Position numbers and translations under genes: made by a program
In this document: piece after piece, positions 7,786-17,291 of the stretch
How positions within the stretch are numbered: the first letter of the stretch is position 1
Layout: each line of letters begins with the position of its first letter
Assembly: GCA_024403695.1 (NCBI GenBank)
Contig: JAKSRI010000004.1
Coordinates: 1 to 64,000 of the forward strand
DNA from: Saccharofermentans sp.
GTDB lineage: Bacteria > Bacillota > Clostridia > Saccharofermentanales > Saccharofermentanaceae
DNA: 64,000 nucleotides
Direction: 5' to 3'
The notes under the pieces: generated by a model
What the model was told of the DNA's origin: nothing
Databases searched by the model: none
What the model saw: only the letters and a program-made list of their open reading frames with translations

Positions 7786-8742
7786 ATGACTAATCTTACA
7801 ATTACCACTAAGAACTTTACTATTCGAGACTGGTTCAGCTCTGATTTGTCTGACCTTCAGGAGTGGAAGGGAGAACAGGCTACAGAATCTCTCGAAGAAT
7901 ATATGGCGGACGAACATATATTGGCGGTTCAGAGTAACCTTGATTTAAAGGTTGTTGGACTTTTCCGTTTAGCGCCCCTAGGAGAAGAAGCGGAGGGCTT
8001 AGACCCCGATCTGAGTGGCAGAGAAATTAGTTATGAGTTTATCTCTCAGGATATAGCCGAGAGTTATCTGCCAGAACTTCTTAAAAGTGTGGTGGACTAT
8101 TACATGAATCACGACGGCTATGATTTTCTAATCTGTAAGCCAGATTCAACAGGCTACGCTATCAAGGACGCCATGTTAGATGTGGGCTTCGCGCTTATTG
8201 ACCCTGCGCAGAACATGTATTTATTACGTAACGAGATTGCAGCTGATGCCAAAACTACGGCTGAAAATATACTTACTGAATTCATAGTTGAGACTCATAA
8301 GAACGCGAGATTTACTATCTTTGGCATTTTTCTTCTCACCGTTGTTATAGCTGCTTTGCCACTATATCTGATGGCAGTGTTATATCCACCAGAATTGGTT
8401 ATTGCTTTAGCTGCTGGAATATTAATTATTGATATAGCCGTTTGTGGCTCCGAATTTGTAGAACTTCGAATTTCTAATCGAGAGATTACTAAGGTAAATG
8501 TAATAACTCATAGAAAGAAAACTTATCCTCTAACTGACCTTGCCATATGCAGAGTGTTTTACAATGCGAGTCAACGTAAAAGCCTCGAGGTTTTTAGCTA
8601 TGTAAAAATTAGATTCAGAGGAAGCATTTTTACTTATAAATTAAGAGATAATAAATATAAAAACTGGCAGAATCTTGTAGATTATCTTAATTATGAGCAC
8701 GTGCTGGAATCCTACGATGCAAGAAATACGCTTTTAAAATAA
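7786..8742 (+). CDS. GNAT-like domain fused to two membrane helices and a small soluble domain
   Basis: 318 residues. Residues 5-150 resemble a GNAT N-acyltransferase (opening strand FTIRDWF, later ISYEFIS and a terminal GFALID strand), but the acetyl-CoA loop (usually R/Q-x-x-G-x-G/A) is not clearly recognisable, so activity is doubtful. Two adjacent transmembrane helices (about 175-220) form a hairpin, followed by about 90 residues that look like a small beta-rich, PH-like cytoplasmic domain (ELRISNREI, KTYPLTDLA, VKIRFRGSIFTY). The architecture places both soluble parts in the cytoplasm. Monocistronic, with an extended -10 promoter. I do not know a characterised relative. Confidence 0.65.
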   Translation: MTNLTITTKNFTIRDWFSSDLSDLQEWKGEQATESLEEYMADEHILAVQSNLDLKVVGLFRLAPLGEEAEGLDPDLSGREISYEFISQDIAESYLPELLKSVVDYYMNHDGYDFLICKPDSTGYAIKDAMLDVGFALIDPAQNMYLLRNEIAADAKTTAENILTEFIVETHKNARFTIFGIFLLTVVIAALPLYLMAVLYPPELVIALAAGILIIDIAVCGSEFVELRISNREITKVNVITHRKKTYPLTDLAICRVFYNASQRKSLEVFSYVKIRFRGSIFTYKLRDNKYKNWQNLVDYLNYEHVLESYDARNTLLK

Positions 8743-8809
8743 AACGAGAGTATAATCTCTACAGTTCATAACGATTGCATATTGCCGCTATAAGGGTAAA
8801 GAGGTATAG

Positions 8810-9511
8810 ATGAAAATTCAGACTTCAAGCGAAGTAAAAATAGGGGATATATTCTACTTAACAGAAAACATCGGGGATGCGCCAATTTCTGTATATGTGA
8901 TCCGCGGTAAAAACGGAGATATGTTGGTTGATACTGGATTTTCTACAACATATAAATCAATTATAAAGTGGATTGACATTAACAAATTTAATATTACAGA
9001 TATCTTTATTACTCACGCACATCCTGACCATGATTGGAACGTGGCTAAGTTACAAAGTAAGTTTAAAGCAAGAGTGTGGATTGGAAGTAAAGATGTAAGT
9101 TTAATCCGTAATTTTAGTTCCCAAAAGCAGTTACCTACATCAAAGTCATATAACTTTAGAGTAAAGTGGATTACCTTTTGGACAAAGACTCCTCTTTTTA
9201 AAAGTAAAGCTTACACACCTGATGTTGTTGTAACAAGGGAGGGCAGCGACTTGCCACAAAAATATGGCTATGATTTCGCAGTGGTTTTCTTGCCTGGACA
9301 CACTTTGGGTTCTATGGGAATTCAAACGGATGATGTTCTTTATTGTGGTGACGCCTTTGCGGTGATAAATGGTCAACCAATGGTGCCGCCTCACGCGCAT
9401 AATATAGAGTTACTAAATGAGTCAATTGAAAAAATCAAGGTGATTAATCCAAGATTCCTTGCGTGTGGACATGGTGTTCCTTTTTGTGTTAATTACGTAT
9501 CACTTTCCTAA
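8810..9511 (+). CDS. Metallo-beta-lactamase fold hydrolase
   Basis: Metal-binding motif HAHPDHD (69-75), LPGHTLGS, GDAF and CGHG are the four conserved ligand regions of the family, so a di-metal hydrolase is likely; family members hydrolyse thioesters, lactones, phosphodiesters or beta-lactams, and the substrate cannot be told. AGAGG precedes the start. Soluble, 233 residues, no signal peptide. Its 3' end overlaps the convergent TetR gene by 23 bases. Confidence 0.85.
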   Translation: MKIQTSSEVKIGDIFYLTENIGDAPISVYVIRGKNGDMLVDTGFSTTYKSIIKWIDINKFNITDIFITHAHPDHDWNVAKLQSKFKARVWIGSKDVSLIRNFSSQKQLPTSKSYNFRVKWITFWTKTPLFKSKAYTPDVVVTREGSDLPQKYGYDFAVVFLPGHTLGSMGIQTDDVLYCGDAFAVINGQPMVPPHAHNIELLNESIEKIKVINPRFLACGHGVPFCVNYVSLS

Positions 9512-10049
9512 TCAGGGTAATGAGGATATTTTCCATCTCGGAGGAACTAGCAGAAATCTCGTTATGGAGCCACGCCTTCAGCACTGACATGGTGCCAGAA
9601 GCTATGAAGTAGAGTGCGTACTCCAGCTCAGACTCAGTGATGTTATGCTCATCAGCTAATGGCCTCAGGTATGGACCTAACACCTCTTTTAGATGCTTTA
9701 GGACCACGGTGCTCTCTCCGGAGTCGAAAATCATGCGGGCTTTGGCGTGGTCGTCGTCGATGACCTTAATTAAGCGGTGAATGAAGCGGCCTGGGTTAAG
9801 GTCTGCCTCTGTAATCTTGTCTTCCAGATTTTCTGCGTTAACCAGGGAGAAAAACAGCTGAACCAGATTATCTTCCAGTTCGCGCTTAACATCCATAATG
9901 GAGTTGTAATTGTTATAAAATGTCTTACGATTTACGTCTGCTGCATCGGTTAATTCCCTGATGGTAATTTCCTCGATTGGCTTGTCACGCATGAGAAGCA
10001 ACAGGGCATCACATATAACTTTACGGCTCCTTTTCTGTCTGCGGTCCAT
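9489..10049 (-). CDS. TetR family regulator
   Basis: 186 residues: an N-terminal helix-turn-helix (about 8-55, with ITIRELTDAADVNRKTFYNN) and a helical ligand-binding C-terminal part. AGGAGG lies 8 bases before the start. It is divergent from a YhgE/Pip membrane protein, an arrangement seen repeatedly for this type of TetR protein, so it very probably represses that gene. The 200-base intergenic region contains repeated TTCTACA elements that could be operator half-sites. Confidence 0.85.
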   Translation of the reverse strand: MDRRQKRSRKVICDALLLLMRDKPIEEITIRELTDAADVNRKTFYNNYNSIMDVKRELEDNLVQLFFSLVNAENLEDKITEADLNPGRFIHRLIKVIDDDHAKARMIFDSGESTVVLKHLKEVLGPYLRPLADEHNITESELEYALYFIASGTMSVLKAWLHNEISASSSEMENILITLIRKVIRN

Positions 10050-10250
10050 GGGTATATCCTCCTGGTGAAAATTTACTATACATTAGTCCCAATAACTGGT
10101 CTTGGCAATGCGAATTTGTGTATTTTCTACAGTTTATTCTACATTTGTATATTATTACACACTTATCCCTATATATGACCATTGTTTCCATTATTGTTCA
10201 CATTTATCATCACATCAGTTTGAAAAATTGAACTAAAGGAGATGATTCGG

Positions 10251-12764
10251 ATGATTAAGAATGAATGGAAAAAGCTATTTAAAAATCCTATCCTGGTTCT
10301 GGTACTGGTGGTTATTATGTTAATTCCATCAATGTATGCAGGATTGTTCCTATCTTCGATGTGGGATCCGTATGGTGATTTGGATAAGCTTCCAGTAGCG
10401 GTTGTTAACCTAGACGAGGCTGTGGAGTTTAATGGCAATACATTGGATATTGGCTCAACTCTGGTGGATAATCTCGCAGAGAGCGGATCACTGGATTTCC
10501 ATTTTGTAGACCAGAAGGAGGCAGAGCGTGGCCTTCAGGATGGCGAATATTATATGGTAATTACTATTCCTGAGGATTTCTCATACAGAGCTTCTACAGC
10601 GTTGGATTATGAGCCAGAGAAGATGCAGCTTTTATATGAGACAAATCCTGCTACAAACTATGTGGCAACAAAGCTCAGTCAGTCCGCTATGAATAAGATT
10701 CAGATGAGTCTTCAGGAGTCTGTCGCATCCTCATATATCGAGGCGCTGATGGAGAATATTAACACCATAGGTGATGGCATGGGTGAGGCCGCAGACGGTA
10801 CTTCCATGATCCTCGATGGTGAGAATCAGGTTGTTGATGGTGTAGCTGATATTCACGAGGGAACTACTGCTCTTAAGGATGGTGCGGGTGACCTTAACAA
10901 AGGCGCACGTGACCTTAATAATGGTGCTAACACTTTAGCCGATGGTGCCACAGAACTTAGTAAGGGTGCCACAACACTTTATGAAGGAACTAGTGACCTT
11001 AAGGATGGTGCTAATGCTTTGTATATGGGCAGCACTAAACTTCAGGGTGGTGTTAACAGTTATCTTAATGGCACGGTCGCTCTGAGAGATGGCATAAACA
11101 CTTTGCACTCCAGCGCACCTGCCCTTGTAGAAGGAGTAACTTCACTTAATAATGGTGCGGCTTCCCTCGTGGCAGGACAGAATCAGATTGTGGCCGGATT
11201 TGAGGGCGAAAACGGTGCCGTTAATGGCGCTGCTAACCTTGCTAGTGGTGCCGCCACTTTAGACGGCCTGGTTCAGAATGCAGGCACAAATCCGCTTATT
11301 ACTTTAACTGATGAGCAGCTCGCATATATTTCTTCAAGTGCGTCTTCGCGCGCGGCGGCCTCTATTACAGCGGACAACCAGATTGTTCAGCTGGTAGCCG
11401 CAGGTCTTATGTCCCAGTATGCAGCAAACGGCATGACACTGGATCAGGCAACAGCTACAGCTTATGCGATAGATTATGTTCGTCAGCTGTCTTCTACTGT
11501 GGCGTCTTCTACCGCAACTGGTACAGCCACTCAGGTAGTTGATCAGATTAATGCAGCCCTTCCTGGAACATTAGGAGTATATACAGCACAGATTAATGCT
11601 GGTGCATCTGCATTAAGTAAGGGTATTGCTCAGCTCTATCAGGGTAGTCTTCAGGTACAGTCAGGCCTCAATGAATTAAGCAGTGGTGTTTCTGCATTAG
11701 CTAGTGGTTCAGGCGTGCTGGCTAGTGGCGTTGATCAGCTTCATAGTGGTGCAAATGTACTAGTAAGTAATAATGAGACTCTCTCTAATGGCGCAAAAGA
11801 TCTGGTAAATGGCGCGTCTGCACTTAATAACGGTGCTACAGCACTTAATGAAGGCGCCGGAAGTCTGAATGAAGGTGCTATTACACTGGCGGATGGAGCC
11901 GCTACTCTTGCTGAGGGTACATCCAGTTTGTACGATGGTACAGCTAAGCTTAAGGATGGAGCTACTGCTCTCGATGATGGTGTGAATGAGTTGGATAGTG
12001 CATTGCCTGAACTCGTGGATGGCACTAATGAGTTGTACACAAACCTTAATGATGGCGCACAGACAATTCAGGACACTAATCTTGGTAGTGCTAATGCATC
12101 TATGATGGCTAGTCCAGTGGAGACAGTAGAGACACAGATTACAACAGTTGAGAATAATGGTACTGCCATGGCAGCTTATATGATGTCAGTTGGTTTGTGG
12201 GTTGCCTGCTTGGCTTTCTGTCTCATGTATCCTTTGACTGAGCACGATAATCTTAAGAATGGTTTTGCGTGGTGGGCAAGTAAGGCTAGTGTTTTGTTCC
12301 CAATTGCAGTAATTCAGGCGGTTGCTCTGGTACTCGTATTGAAGCATTTCTTAGGATTCAATCCAGTTGATATGGGAGGCACAATTGCCGTAGCTATCTT
12401 AAGCAGTATCGCTTTTATGGCAATCATGTATTACTTCAATGCTCTTATCGGTAAGGTCGGCAGCTTCATTATGTTGGTATTCATGGTATTCCAGCTTGCA
12501 GGTTCAGCAGGTACATATCCTATCGAACTTTCTGGTCCTTTGGCTCAGGCACTGCATCGTCTGGTTCCATTCACTTACACTGTAAATGCTTTCCGTAGCA
12601 GCATCGGAGGTGGCGCAAGCTATACTTCTTCCATAGTTGTTCTTGTTGGAATTATCGTTGTGTTCTCTGTGCTTACATTGTGGATGTTCCAGGGCAGAAG
12701 TCTTATGGAGAAGCACGATAAGAATAACCTCCATGATCTCCTGGAGAGTAAAGGTCTCGCTTAA
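10251..12764 (+). CDS. YhgE/Pip family membrane protein
   Basis: The start is placed at 10251, because the ATG nine bases earlier abuts the AAAGGAG. One N-terminal transmembrane helix (about 15-37), a very long external region (about 45-640) and five or six C-terminal helices (about 650-815) give the layout of phage infection proteins and related ABC-2 type permeases. The external part contains dozens of imperfect repeats of the form L-x-x-G-A-x-x-L (for example NNGANTLADGATEL), interrupted by an Ala/Thr/Gln-rich stretch (about 355-450). Relatives act as phage receptors or ESX/type VII-like secretion partners; the role here is unknown. Probably repressed by the divergent TetR protein. Confidence 0.85.
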   Translation: MIKNEWKKLFKNPILVLVLVVIMLIPSMYAGLFLSSMWDPYGDLDKLPVAVVNLDEAVEFNGNTLDIGSTLVDNLAESGSLDFHFVDQKEAERGLQDGEYYMVITIPEDFSYRASTALDYEPEKMQLLYETNPATNYVATKLSQSAMNKIQMSLQESVASSYIEALMENINTIGDGMGEAADGTSMILDGENQVVDGVADIHEGTTALKDGAGDLNKGARDLNNGANTLADGATELSKGATTLYEGTSDLKDGANALYMGSTKLQGGVNSYLNGTVALRDGINTLHSSAPALVEGVTSLNNGAASLVAGQNQIVAGFEGENGAVNGAANLASGAATLDGLVQNAGTNPLITLTDEQLAYISSSASSRAAASITADNQIVQLVAAGLMSQYAANGMTLDQATATAYAIDYVRQLSSTVASSTATGTATQVVDQINAALPGTLGVYTAQINAGASALSKGIAQLYQGSLQVQSGLNELSSGVSALASGSGVLASGVDQLHSGANVLVSNNETLSNGAKDLVNGASALNNGATALNEGAGSLNEGAITLADGAATLAEGTSSLYDGTAKLKDGATALDDGVNELDSALPELVDGTNELYTNLNDGAQTIQDTNLGSANASMMASPVETVETQITTVENNGTAMAAYMMSVGLWVACLAFCLMYPLTEHDNLKNGFAWWASKASVLFPIAVIQAVALVLVLKHFLGFNPVDMGGTIAVAILSSIAFMAIMYYFNALIGKVGSFIMLVFMVFQLAGSAGTYPIELSGPLAQALHRLVPFTYTVNAFRSSIGGGASYTSSIVVLVGIIVVFSVLTLWMFQGRSLMEKHDKNNLHDLLESKGLA

Positions 12765-12802
12765 GAATTAGAATCTGTTTTTCATTATCTTTTTCATGAA
12801 GT

Positions 12803-12848
12803 AATCCCGTGGATTTTGGCGCAAGTAAGTGTTAGGGTCCACGGGATT
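12803..12848. terminator. Long-loop inverted repeat between convergent genes
   Basis: AATCCCGTGGA and its exact complement are separated by 24 bases, between the 3' ends of the YhgE/Pip gene and the convergent membrane protein gene. There is no U-tract on either side, so its terminator role is inferred from position. Confidence 0.4.
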
Positions 12849-12858
12849 TGTGTATGCG

Positions 12859-14175
12859 TTATACGTTACCTGTAATCATTTCCCAGATAAGGGCAGTTCC
12901 GATAACGAGCACTCTCTGGTTAACAGGGGTACCAGGTGTGATGGTCAGGGTGTATTTATCAGAAGTTGTGAGCAGAGCCTTTGCTGTGAAAAGGTCTCTC
13001 TTATAAAGGGAAACCACCTGATCATCTAATGTCTTAATGGAGTGTCCGGATTTAAATTCACTAACAAATTTTAGTAGTGGAGTGCCATTAGGGTCCAGCA
13101 GATATCCCTTCTTAAGTGTGCAGATTATATTGCCGTTGGCGTCAGTAACAGAGCCCTTAAGACCCTTCTTGGAGCCGCCGAAAAGCACAGTTCCATTGTT
13201 GTCACATACCAGAAGTCTTACCTTCTGCCAAATTGAGATTTTCTTTCCCAAGAAGAATCGTGCAAACTTGGCGCCACCAGAAATTTTCTCGGTTACGTAA
13301 CCTATTTGTGCACCATATTCGTTGTATATTTTGAAGGTTTTTTTGGACCAGGAAATTTTCTCATCCAAAATTATGGTGTTGGCGCTAAGAATTGATGATG
13401 CATCTGCACTAGGAACTGGAATTGGTGCAGCAACTGGGACTGCGCCTGGAACAGGAACTGGTGTTGGGGCAGGGGCCGAAATAGGGGCCGCCATTGGTGC
13501 AGGCACTGGGGCACCAGCAGGTACGGCAACAGGTGCGGTAACCACCGGCTTAGCCTTTCGCTCACGTGACGCATTTAGCACGATAAAGAAAATCAATGCG
13601 TTGCCAAGGGAGTTCATTATTGGCAAGAAAATAAGAAACGCAGCGTCTGGCATGTGTCCGTAAAAATAAACACCTAGCATAATAGCAGCCACTGCGACAA
13701 GGGAAACTAACCCTGAGAATACAGCATAGCGAACCTGGCGCTTAATGACGCCGACGAAAGTAAGAGCCAATGCCCCTGCGAAAAGGAAAATGGCCACCCA
13801 GAAAAGGAGATTACCCTGTCTCTCCATGGAATAGTATCCATTAAAAGTACTAATTGAAAGATATGTAATGGCAACGCAGCCTGCAGGAATTAACAGATAG
13901 AATGGACGCACCTTCTGGAAAATAATGACAAGGATATATATAGCGATACATGCCAGGGCAAAGATCAAAAACATATTGTCAAATTTGTAAAATACGAATC
14001 TACGCATGGTGGTACTGTCGTTTTTGCCATAGATATCAATGTTCTCGAGATATTCTGCGTACTGACCTGAAGAATCTTTCCACGACGCAAAGGCAAGCAA
14101 TGCGTTTATGATGATTCCCAACAATGCAAAAAACATAGCGCCAACGCTGCGCTTGTTCTTGATTTCCCCTGTCAT
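12859..14175 (-). CDS. Membrane protein with C-terminal LURP/tubby-like domain
   Basis: The start at 14175 has GGAGGG seven bases upstream; a longer reading to 14208 does not. The protein has six hydrophobic segments in residues 10-210, a 60-residue Pro/Ala/Val-rich linker, and a C-terminal domain of about 170 residues (FKIYNEYGAQIGYVTEKISG, LLVCDNNGTVLFGGSKKG, LLDPNGTPLLKF) with the repeated beta-strand pattern of the phospholipid scramblase/LURP-one/tubby-like fold. These folds bind lipids or act as membrane-attached scaffolds. Function unknown. It lies 161 bases downstream of the AAA+ gene on the same strand and could share a transcript. Confidence 0.65.
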   Translation of the reverse strand: MTGEIKNKRSVGAMFFALLGIIINALLAFASWKDSSGQYAEYLENIDIYGKNDSTTMRRFVFYKFDNMFLIFALACIAIYILVIIFQKVRPFYLLIPAGCVAITYLSISTFNGYYSMERQGNLLFWVAIFLFAGALALTFVGVIKRQVRYAVFSGLVSLVAVAAIMLGVYFYGHMPDAAFLIFLPIMNSLGNALIFFIVLNASRERKAKPVVTAPVAVPAGAPVPAPMAAPISAPAPTPVPVPGAVPVAAPIPVPSADASSILSANTIILDEKISWSKKTFKIYNEYGAQIGYVTEKISGGAKFARFFLGKKISIWQKVRLLVCDNNGTVLFGGSKKGLKGSVTDANGNIICTLKKGYLLDPNGTPLLKFVSEFKSGHSIKTLDDQVVSLYKRDLFTAKALLTTSDKYTLTITPGTPVNQRVLVIGTALIWEMITGNV

Positions 14176-14266
14176 AATGTGTCCCTCCATTGACTGTGAT
14201 ATTGTCATTATAATATTCCTAGGTGCAATTCCAAGTATTACACTGTAAAAAAAGGTGAGGAGCTCT

Positions 14267-14323
14267 ATGAAAAAGGTTAGTAAAGAACTTAGTGAAGAGC
14301 AGAATAATTCTGCAGAAAATTAA
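14267..14323 (+). CDS. Possible 18-residue peptide
   Basis: An ATG with GAGGAG four bases upstream opens a reading frame for a charged peptide (MKKVSKELSEEQNNSAEN) in the gap between two minus-strand genes. The frame includes a 15-base palindrome (14299-14313). It could be a real small protein, the broken 5' end of a lost gene, or chance. Confidence 0.3.
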   Translation: MKKVSKELSEEQNNSAEN

Positions 14324-14336
14324 AAGAGAAATCCTA

Positions 14337-15824
14337 TTAGAGAATAGTCTTAATTGCCTCAGCATCGTAAGTAACAGATGCAGTTTTCTCAACTTCGATT
14401 CTATAAAGCGCATTAGCTGCAACGTGCTCTGCTGCCTGCTCGAGATCACGAATACCACTTGTTGACTTATAAGTATCGATGATTGCTTCCAGGCCATCCT
14501 CAGTGATGTTGCACTCTTCTGCCTTAAGACCAATTTTCTTAAGTACCTTTGGCATAACAAAGTTTGTAAAAATAGCCTTCTTCTCCTCGAAGCTGTAGTC
14601 AGGAAGTTCGATTACAGCAAAACGTGACATAAGAGGGGCACTGATCTGTGACTTGTCGTTAGCAGTAGCGATAGGATAAACGCCACTTGTTGGGATATTG
14701 CACTCGATATAGTTATCTGTGAAACCTAAGTTATCAAGCAGTGTCAAAAGCACATCAGCAGGGTTTCCATTACCCTTGCCTGCAGAAGCCTTATCGAGCT
14801 CGTTAATGATAAATACGAGGTTGGAGCTCTCTGCTTTCTCGAAAGTCTCCATGATGATACCTGGCTTAGCGTTGGAGTAAACACGTGAACTACCAGTAAG
14901 CTGCTCAGGGTCGTTGATGGAGCTCATTTCGAGCGTTGTCCAAGGCATCTTAAGGATCTTGGCAACCGCATATGCAAGCTGTGACTTACCTGTACCTGCA
15001 GGACCGATAAGCAAAAGTCCGTAAGCAGGGAGGGTGTGTGTTCTATTAATCTGGATAATGGTCTCGATAATTCTCTGCTTAACCTTCTCCATGCCATACA
15101 GCTCTTCATCAAGAATTCTTCTTGCCTCTACTGGGTCAATGGCCTCAAAGTAGTCGTTCTTCCAGTGGATGCTGAACATAATCGAAAGGGCACGGAGGGC
15201 GTGTCTTCTCTCTTCAGGTGTAACTTCAGCTGACTTAGCAATGGCGAGGTTACGCTTAGCCCACATGCGAATATTCTCAGGCAAAGTGTTGCCAGCACAT
15301 GTAAGGAAATCAGCGATACTCTGAACGCTAGTGAGCTTCATGTTATCGGAATCTTCAATATCATCAAGGTCCTTCTCGATAATTACTGGTGGCTCGCTCT
15401 GGAAAAGTCTCTTAAGCATAAACTGGAGGAAACCATTCTCTCCCGCGAGCTTAGCTCCACGAACAGCGATACCAGTCTCCATCATCTTATAAATCCAGTA
15501 CTCGTCGCCCTTAACCACGCCGGAAAGTCTTACCATAACGTGGCTGTCGCCGAGCCATTTAACGAGGCTTACAAATCTGGAATCGATTCTTAAGATGTCT
15601 TCGTTGACTACTTCGCCAACCTCTGAATCGAGGGTGAAAGCGGTGCCCTTTGTAGGGCTTGTGAACATACCGCAGGAGTGGTGCTTAAGCTTTCCTGCCT
15701 TGTTACTGATTACGATAATTGGGTTATCCTTATCAGCTGTTTTTCTGTCTGAATCGAAAGTAGTATATGTAACAGTTACTTCAACCTGCTCGTCAGGCTT
15801 AGCATTAAAATCAAATACTGGCAT
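14337..15824 (-). CDS. Lon-like AAA+ ATPase without protease domain
   Basis: 495 residues. Residues 1-230 are a family-specific N-terminal region with no match to the Lon substrate-binding domain that I can see. Residues 236-470 match the AAA+ module of Lon: the LYGMEKVK entry, Walker A GPAGTGKS (274-281), sensor 1 (ATAND), Arg finger (SRF), and sensor 2 (SGIRDLEQ). The Walker B motif reads FIINE (338-342): the usual Asp is Asn341, with Glu342 kept. The serine peptidase domain of Lon is absent; the protein stops right after the ATPase lid. It is likely a remodelling or chaperone ATPase rather than a protease. Ribosome binding site GAGG. Partner unknown. Confidence 0.8.
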   Translation of the reverse strand: MPVFDFNAKPDEQVEVTVTYTTFDSDRKTADKDNPIIVISNKAGKLKHHSCGMFTSPTKGTAFTLDSEVGEVVNEDILRIDSRFVSLVKWLGDSHVMVRLSGVVKGDEYWIYKMMETGIAVRGAKLAGENGFLQFMLKRLFQSEPPVIIEKDLDDIEDSDNMKLTSVQSIADFLTCAGNTLPENIRMWAKRNLAIAKSAEVTPEERRHALRALSIMFSIHWKNDYFEAIDPVEARRILDEELYGMEKVKQRIIETIIQINRTHTLPAYGLLLIGPAGTGKSQLAYAVAKILKMPWTTLEMSSINDPEQLTGSSRVYSNAKPGIIMETFEKAESSNLVFIINELDKASAGKGNGNPADVLLTLLDNLGFTDNYIECNIPTSGVYPIATANDKSQISAPLMSRFAVIELPDYSFEEKKAIFTNFVMPKVLKKIGLKAEECNITEDGLEAIIDTYKSTSGIRDLEQAAEHVAANALYRIEVEKTASVTYDAEAIKTIL

Positions 15825-15910
15825 TGTTTTACCTCGTTAATCCCCAAAATCGGGCGTTATTTACCATACGATAATAACATATCTGGCATGTATTGGGGTA
15901 ACTATTTCAC

Positions 15911-15939
15911 TTGAAAATATAAGCCTTTTGCGTTATTGT
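15911..15939 (+). promoter_or_regulatory. argG promoter with possible ArgR site
   Basis: TTGAAA, 17 bases, TATTGT forms a good housekeeping promoter. Just downstream (15950-15967) TATGTATTTTTATTAATA resembles an ARG box, the binding site of the arginine repressor, placed at the expected transcription start. The promoter is seen in the sequence; the operator is a guess from pattern. Confidence 0.45.
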
Positions 15940-16009
15940 AGTGACTATCTATGTATTTTTATTAATATATATAAATATTTAAACAATCTAAGAAAGAAGG
16001 ATAAATATC

Positions 16010-17233
16010 ATGGAGAAAGTTATTTTGGCTTATTCCGGTGGACTTGATACTACTGCTGTTATTCCTTGGCTCAAGGAAACATACGGTTATGAAGTAGTAT
16101 GCTGCTGTATCGACTGCGGTCAGGGCGAGGAGTTGGATGGACTCGAGGAGCGTGCTCAGCTTTCTGGTGCTTCTAAGCTTTATATTGAAGATGTTATTGA
16201 TGATTTTGCTGAGAACTACATCATGCCATCAGTTCAGGCTGGTGCTGTATATGAGCACAAGTATTTGATGGGTACAGCTATGGCTCGTCCAGTTATTACT
16301 GCTAAGTTAGTTGAGATTGCTCGTAAGGAGAACGCTGTTGCTATTTGTCACGGTGCTACTGGTAAGGGTAACGATCAGATTCGTTTCGAGCTCGGTATCA
16401 GAGCTCTTGCTCCAGACATCAAGGTTATCGCTCCATGGCGTGACGACAGATGGCAGATGGATTCCCGTCAGGCAGAGATTGATTACTGTAAGGCACATGG
16501 AATTGATCTTCCATTCAGCACAGACCAGTCTTACAGCCGTGACAGAAACCTCTGGCACATCAGCCACGAGGGTCTCGAGCTCGAGGATCCTTCTAAGGCT
16601 CCTAACTATGATCACATGCTCGTTCTTGGTGTAACACCAGAGAGAGCACCAGAAGAGGGCGAAGAGCTCACAATCAACTTCGAGAAGGGTGTTCCTACAG
16701 CACTTAATGGCGAGAAGATGAAGGTTGCTGATATCATCAAGAAGCTCAACGCTATTGGTGGTAAGCATGGTATCGGTATCGTTGATATTGTTGAGAACCG
16801 TGTAGTTGGTATGAAGAGCCGTGGCGTATATGAGACTCCAGGTGGAACAATCCTTATGGAAGCTCATCAGCAGCTCGAGGAGCTCGTTCTTGACCGTGAT
16901 ACAATCGCACTCAAGAAGGATCTCGGAAATAAGATGGCTGGTATCGTATATGAGGGTAAGTGGTTCACACCTATCCGTGAGGCTATCACAGCTTTCACAA
17001 CAGTTACACAGGAATATGTAACAGGTGAAGTTAAGCTTCGTCTCTACAAGGGTAACATCATCAAGAATGGTACTACATCTCCATACTCACTCTACAATGA
17101 GTCACTTGCATCTTTCACAACAGGTGATATGTATGATCACCATGATGCACAGGGCTTCATCAACCTCTGGGGTCTCCCACTCAAGGTTCGTGCTATGAAG
17201 ATGAACGAGCTTAAGAACGAGAACAAGAAGTAA
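16010..17233 (+). CDS. argG: Argininosuccinate synthase
   Basis: Joins citrulline and aspartate using ATP in the second-last step of arginine synthesis. Residues 7-15 hold the ATP PP-loop (AYSGGLDTT); other conserved stretches include CHGATGKGNDQIRFE, RDRNLWHIS and the C-terminal tetramerisation helix. Length 407 is standard. AGAAGG precedes the start. Codon use is strongly biased toward a few codons, as expected for a well expressed enzyme. No argH is adjacent, so the other arginine genes lie elsewhere. Arginine is also the starting material of the polyamine operon at 49-56 kb. Confidence 0.97.
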   Translation: MEKVILAYSGGLDTTAVIPWLKETYGYEVVCCCIDCGQGEELDGLEERAQLSGASKLYIEDVIDDFAENYIMPSVQAGAVYEHKYLMGTAMARPVITAKLVEIARKENAVAICHGATGKGNDQIRFELGIRALAPDIKVIAPWRDDRWQMDSRQAEIDYCKAHGIDLPFSTDQSYSRDRNLWHISHEGLELEDPSKAPNYDHMLVLGVTPERAPEEGEELTINFEKGVPTALNGEKMKVADIIKKLNAIGGKHGIGIVDIVENRVVGMKSRGVYETPGGTILMEAHQQLEELVLDRDTIALKKDLGNKMAGIVYEGKWFTPIREAITAFTTVTQEYVTGEVKLRLYKGNIIKNGTTSPYSLYNESLASFTTGDMYDHHDAQGFINLWGLPLKVRAMKMNELKNENKK

Positions 17234-17257
17234 TTTCTGTTTAATTGCTAATTAACG

Positions 17258-17291
17258 AAGGAGCTGTCAGATTAATGGCAGCTCCTTTTTT
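17258..17291 (+). terminator. argG intrinsic terminator
   Basis: AAGGAGCTG, 12-base loop, CAGCTCCTT, running into TTTTTT. Its right end touches the stop codon of the convergent small gene. Confidence 0.85.

Noticed and set aside
13322..13663. Gly/Ala-rich plus-strand frame
   Set aside because: Shadow of the Pro/Ala-rich linker of the minus-strand membrane protein.
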